This document shows, piece after piece, positions 60,896-64,000 of a stretch of 64,000 nucleotides of DNA (position 1 is the first letter of the stretch; each line of letters opens with the position of its first letter). The position numbers were made by a program, and so were the translations under genes. The notes under the pieces are model-generated. The model made no database searches and was not told the origin of the DNA. It saw nothing but the letters and a program-made list of their open reading frames with translations. Location of the stretch: assembly GCF_964204865.1 (NCBI RefSeq), contig NC_135254.1, positions 11,165,001-11,229,000 on the forward strand, given 5' to 3'. Origin of the DNA: Styela clava. Taxonomy: Eukaryota > Chordata > Ascidiacea > Stolidobranchia > Styelidae.

Positions 60896-63594
60896 TAACA
60901 CTTTTTATCAGATTTGGTTTAGTTAACTAAGTTAGCAATAATACTGCATATCAAAAGTTGTGTAATCAACAGAAGCCAAATTTTGGAAAGTACTACTTTG
61001 GTTATGTTATGAAAATTATCTGTTTGTTTTTCTGTTGCGCACAAGATGTGTGATAGCGCGCTGAAATCCTAGTTTTATTTATATACATTGAAAAAATGAA
61101 TTGAAATCAAGGATTATTATTTATCTAGCCTGTAGAACTAAGCTCAATTCAGATTCTCTATCTTGTTCAATTTATTTGAGTAATAAGTTTTTTGATATTA
61201 ATGATTCCTGTGATTTTTTACTTGGCTTCAAGACTCTTCATTTGATTATTTTTTTTTATTACATTCCAAATAATTGACACCAAATCAAAAGTTTTGATTT
61301 AGACTCTGGTTATCGCTTAAATTGACAAATCATACATGGCCTAAAGAAGCAAACTAATGATGATTCATATCTAATCGATGTTCTGCCAAAGAATTCAAGT
61401 TGAATAGTAGCATAGGATAGAGCAATGTGATTAACAAATAAGCTTAAGTGAAATAATTTGCATAATAAAAATATTTGGTATCCTTTGCTTATTTTATTTA
61501 GTGGAATACCAACAAAAGAGGTAGAGACTGATCAAGTAATTGGACGAGACAATGATAATGTCAAGCCAATCTAAGGGGGTAGAATTTTTTTTGATAACAC
61601 CTTAACCAAGGATTTTTGCTTAGATATACCAACTTACTGTATTTTTAAGTTCAAAAACTCTTCATCTATGGGTATTTTCTGTTTGGGTAGTAGTTTTATA
61701 CAATATGCCCCTATTTTGTACTCGTTGTCATATTTTTCTTTGGTATGATATTTTAATTATCGATTTGTTCATCTTCAAATACTGTTTTTGTTTAGTTTGT
61801 TGTATCGAAATTATAAGACAAGATGACTGCATATGGGTCACGCTCTTTTAAGTGGTGTAATATAATTAATCTAGTTAACCAAATTGAATTGAAATCAATT
61901 TACTTTGACCATGGATCCCTAATCTGGCTCTCTTTGTTATGGAACCATTTTTATGTGCAATACAGGTGCCAATGTTGATCATCAATTAGTTCTGTATTAA
62001 TATTACCACTGTTACTTGTGATATATTTTTGCTTTTCAGTATTGTTTCGAAGATTTAGCACTACTTTTATCCCGATTTCTTTTTTGGTGCTACCTGCATT
62101 TTCTGTCCTTGTTGTCATATTTTTTTATGCATTTATTGATGGTTGCGTAATAAACATCGTTATTTTTGCTACCTGTCTGTAATTTGATGAATTAATGACA
62201 TAATTGTGATCGTATTTACTCAGTAGGCTATTGGTCAAATGTGGAGTCTAAAATATTTGCATTAGACTAGGGGTTAACGGAAAGATTTCCAGAAGTACAC
62301 AATTAAGTTTTCACGTGTTGCTATATCCTTCACTTTCAGAAGAAAATGTGTGCGTAGATTTTCCATGATCCCACAACACAACAATGTGTAACCCACAGCT
62401 TTGCAGCCAAACTATCAAATCTTAAAAGATAATGTGCTGCGTGCATTGCAGAAAGTGAGATGCCAATTGAAACTGAGAGAGATTTCAAGAATTCATTAGT
62501 TTGGCAGAGGACAAGGTCAATAACACGAACATGGTGATTTAATTCAGGTAGGGTAGTAAGGAACGCTCCTTGAATTGAGAAACTTATTCGCAATAAATAG
62601 GAACAGTCTTCACACTAATGCTCCGTATAAATGAAATATATACCTTTGTTAATATCTTTCAAATAATATTTTAAAATTGTTAATCAATATATCAACTTTG
62701 ATTGGTGTCTGATTACTGGGGGGTTCGGGTTGACTGAAGTATTTCAGTCCAAGCTGTCGAACCCGATTTAAACAGGCCCATGTAATTCCGTGTCATTCAA
62801 AAATATGGGAAACATTAGTTCTGTCAGAAATAAGATATATCTTTCTGAGATATAATCTAGTTTCCACAACAGCTAGATAATTCATAGCAATATGTCCAAG
62901 TAACTTTGAGGGAGTACCGTACTATTCAACCTGCTTGCTGAACTCTCCTAACAAATTCAACTGTCTGGTGGCGGCGAAAAATATTTGAGAAAGCAGATGA
63001 TTGCAATATCTGATGCAGTTACAACTTCTCATACATAATGAGCATCATAATCTGTGGAAACCCGTTTCAAAAACAAGGCATATTGACTTGCTGAATACCT
63101 CTAATTTCTGTCAGTTTGGAGAACAAACATTAGTTCTTCACGCATGCAAAAATTCAAAAGAACAATTGTAAAATATTCATTGTTGTAATACAGTAATAAA
63201 ATGATTGTAAATCCCAATGAAACATGGTTGAAATGAATTGCAAAAGAACAATTTTTCTTTTAGGAATAAGACTGCAGGATGAAATTTTTGAAAATGATTG
63301 TAAGTCCCAATGAAACATGAATTTTTCTTTTAAGAATAAAACTGCAAGATAAAATTTTGGTGTACCGCAAATTTCTTGTCTAGCATTAGATAACCAGACA
63401 ACCAGGGTTGAAAAGGAGTTCCTTTAGCCCTGATTTATAATTGATTATCAGCAAGTACAGTCAAATTACGATAAACAGAGTGCCAATATGATTATTTTGA
63501 GCTGCATGAAGTCGAAAGGAAATTTCATTGGTCATAAAATTGTTTAATAATAATCCCAAATAACTCGATATTCAAATCCAGCATTCTTATTATT
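60896..63594. other. Convergent 3' region of INPP5E and SNRPD1
   Basis: Must hold the 3' UTRs of both genes. AT-rich, with long T runs; no conserved exon seen on either strand. A diverged repeat pair is present near 63199-63357 (separate entry). Confidence 0.45.
63199..63357 (+). repeat. Imperfect direct duplication downstream of SNRPD1
   Basis: aaatgattgtaaatcccaat ... tttcttttaggaataagact in copy 1 recurs as aaatgattgtaagtcccaat ... tttcttttaagaataaaact in copy 2, which lacks about 25 internal bases. Confidence 0.85.
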
Positions 63595-63966
63595 TTAATA
63601 TCTCCTTGGTGGGCCACCTCTTCCACGACCACGCATTCCTCTTCCGCGACCACGGCCTCTACCACCGCGTCCTCCTCTGCCTCCACGACTGTCTCTGAAG
63701 GTTCTTGGTCTAGGCCCTTCATCTACGAGCAAGGTATCCAATGGAAGAGAATCCGGCAATATATAATAACGAATATTATTGCCACGAATGCTGAGTGTCT
63801 CCAAGGTGACTGGCTCCCTGTTCTTAACAGTCATTTTAACTGATTTCAAATGCGTATTCATACAAATATCTACGCCAGTGATGGTGCCATGCACCTGGGT
63901 ACCATTTTTCAGTTCAATAGTAACTGTCTCATGGCTGAGTTTCATCAAAAATCTTGCGAGCTTCAT
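63595..63966 (-). CDS. SNRPD1: Small nuclear ribonucleoprotein Sm D1, 123 aa
   Basis: Core Sm-ring subunit of spliceosomal snRNPs. Starts [20 protein letters not shown], carries Sm1 ([20 protein letters not shown]) and Sm2 ([20 protein letters not shown]), and ends with a glycine-arginine repeat tail (about residues 88-123) of the type symmetrically dimethylated by PRMT5. Human SmD1 has 119 aa. The frame stays open 33 bases upstream, but the conserved Met at 63966 is the start because the family begins there. A strong acceptor-like tttttcgcag ends at 63976, nine bases before the ATG, so the upstream bases are intron or outron rather than coding. The coding region has no intron, whereas the human gene has several. 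The gene runs off nothing but its promoter lies beyond the window end. Confidence 0.98.
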   Translation of the reverse strand: MKLARFLMKLSHETVTIELKNGTQVHGTITGVDICMNTHLKSVKMTVKNREPVTLETLSIRGNNIRYYILPDSLPLDTLLVDEGPRPRTFRDSRGGRGGRGGRGRGRGRGMRGRGRGGPPRRY

Positions 63967-64000
63967 AGCTGAAGTCTGCGAAAAACAGAAACGCAACAAA

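Noticed and set aside
1-64000. CRISPR arrays, operons or other prokaryotic systems
   Set aside because: No direct-repeat/spacer pattern; genes are spliced eukaryotic genes.

Overview
This is an AT-rich, intron-containing animal nuclear sequence, most likely from an invertebrate chordate. A tunicate is my best guess; I cannot name the species. Evidence for an animal: GT-AG introns of about 0.1 to 5 kb, a Polycomb-like gene, a ciliary INPP5E with a CaaX end, a C6orf136 homologue, hAT and pogo DNA transposons, and a tRNA-derived SINE. Splice-acceptor-like AGs sit just upstream of several start codons, as expected if spliced-leader trans-splicing occurs, which would fit a tunicate.

Layout. 3046-10879 (-): a 14-exon Polycomb-like gene (PHF1/MTF2/PHF19 family). 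10.9-19.3 kb: repeats, including a deleted pogo element, an inverted-repeat element and a nested set of hAT elements. 19339-23268 (-): GTF2H4 (TFIIH p52), 12 exons. 23.3-29.1 kb: four clean hAT-type elements, three of them with perfect 8-bp target-site duplications (TSDs). 29154-31319 (+): an intronless IRE1/RNase L-like pseudokinase-KEN gene. 32272-34887 (+): C6orf136/DUF2358 homologue, 6 exons. 35143-39458 (-): PGLS, 6 exons, whose second intron carries a SINE split by a 2.46-kb hAT transposon. 41463-43472 (+): intronless protein with a degenerate kinesin motor and long coiled coil. 44532-60895 (+): INPP5E, 13 exons; intron 2 holds a second SINE split by a second hAT. 63595-63966 (-): SNRPD1 (SmD1), intronless coding region.

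The spliced models of PHF1/MTF2/PHF19-like, GTF2H4, C6orf136, PGLS and INPP5E were built by hand from the sequence; in each one every intron phase agrees and the total length is divisible by three (744, 461, 366, 253 and 760 residues).

The genes do not form one pathway: they serve chromatin repression (PRC2 accessory), TFIIH, the pentose phosphate pathway, cilium phosphoinositides and the Sm core. Their common thread is genomic. GTF2H4, C6orf136 and a PHF1 relative lie at human 6p21, in and around the MHC, while PHF19/INPP5E (9q33-34) and PGLS (19p13) lie in MHC-paralogous regions. The window therefore looks like a surviving block of the proto-MHC linkage group. The most unusual gene is the IRE1-like pseudokinase with a degenerate RNase domain and no luminal or membrane region.
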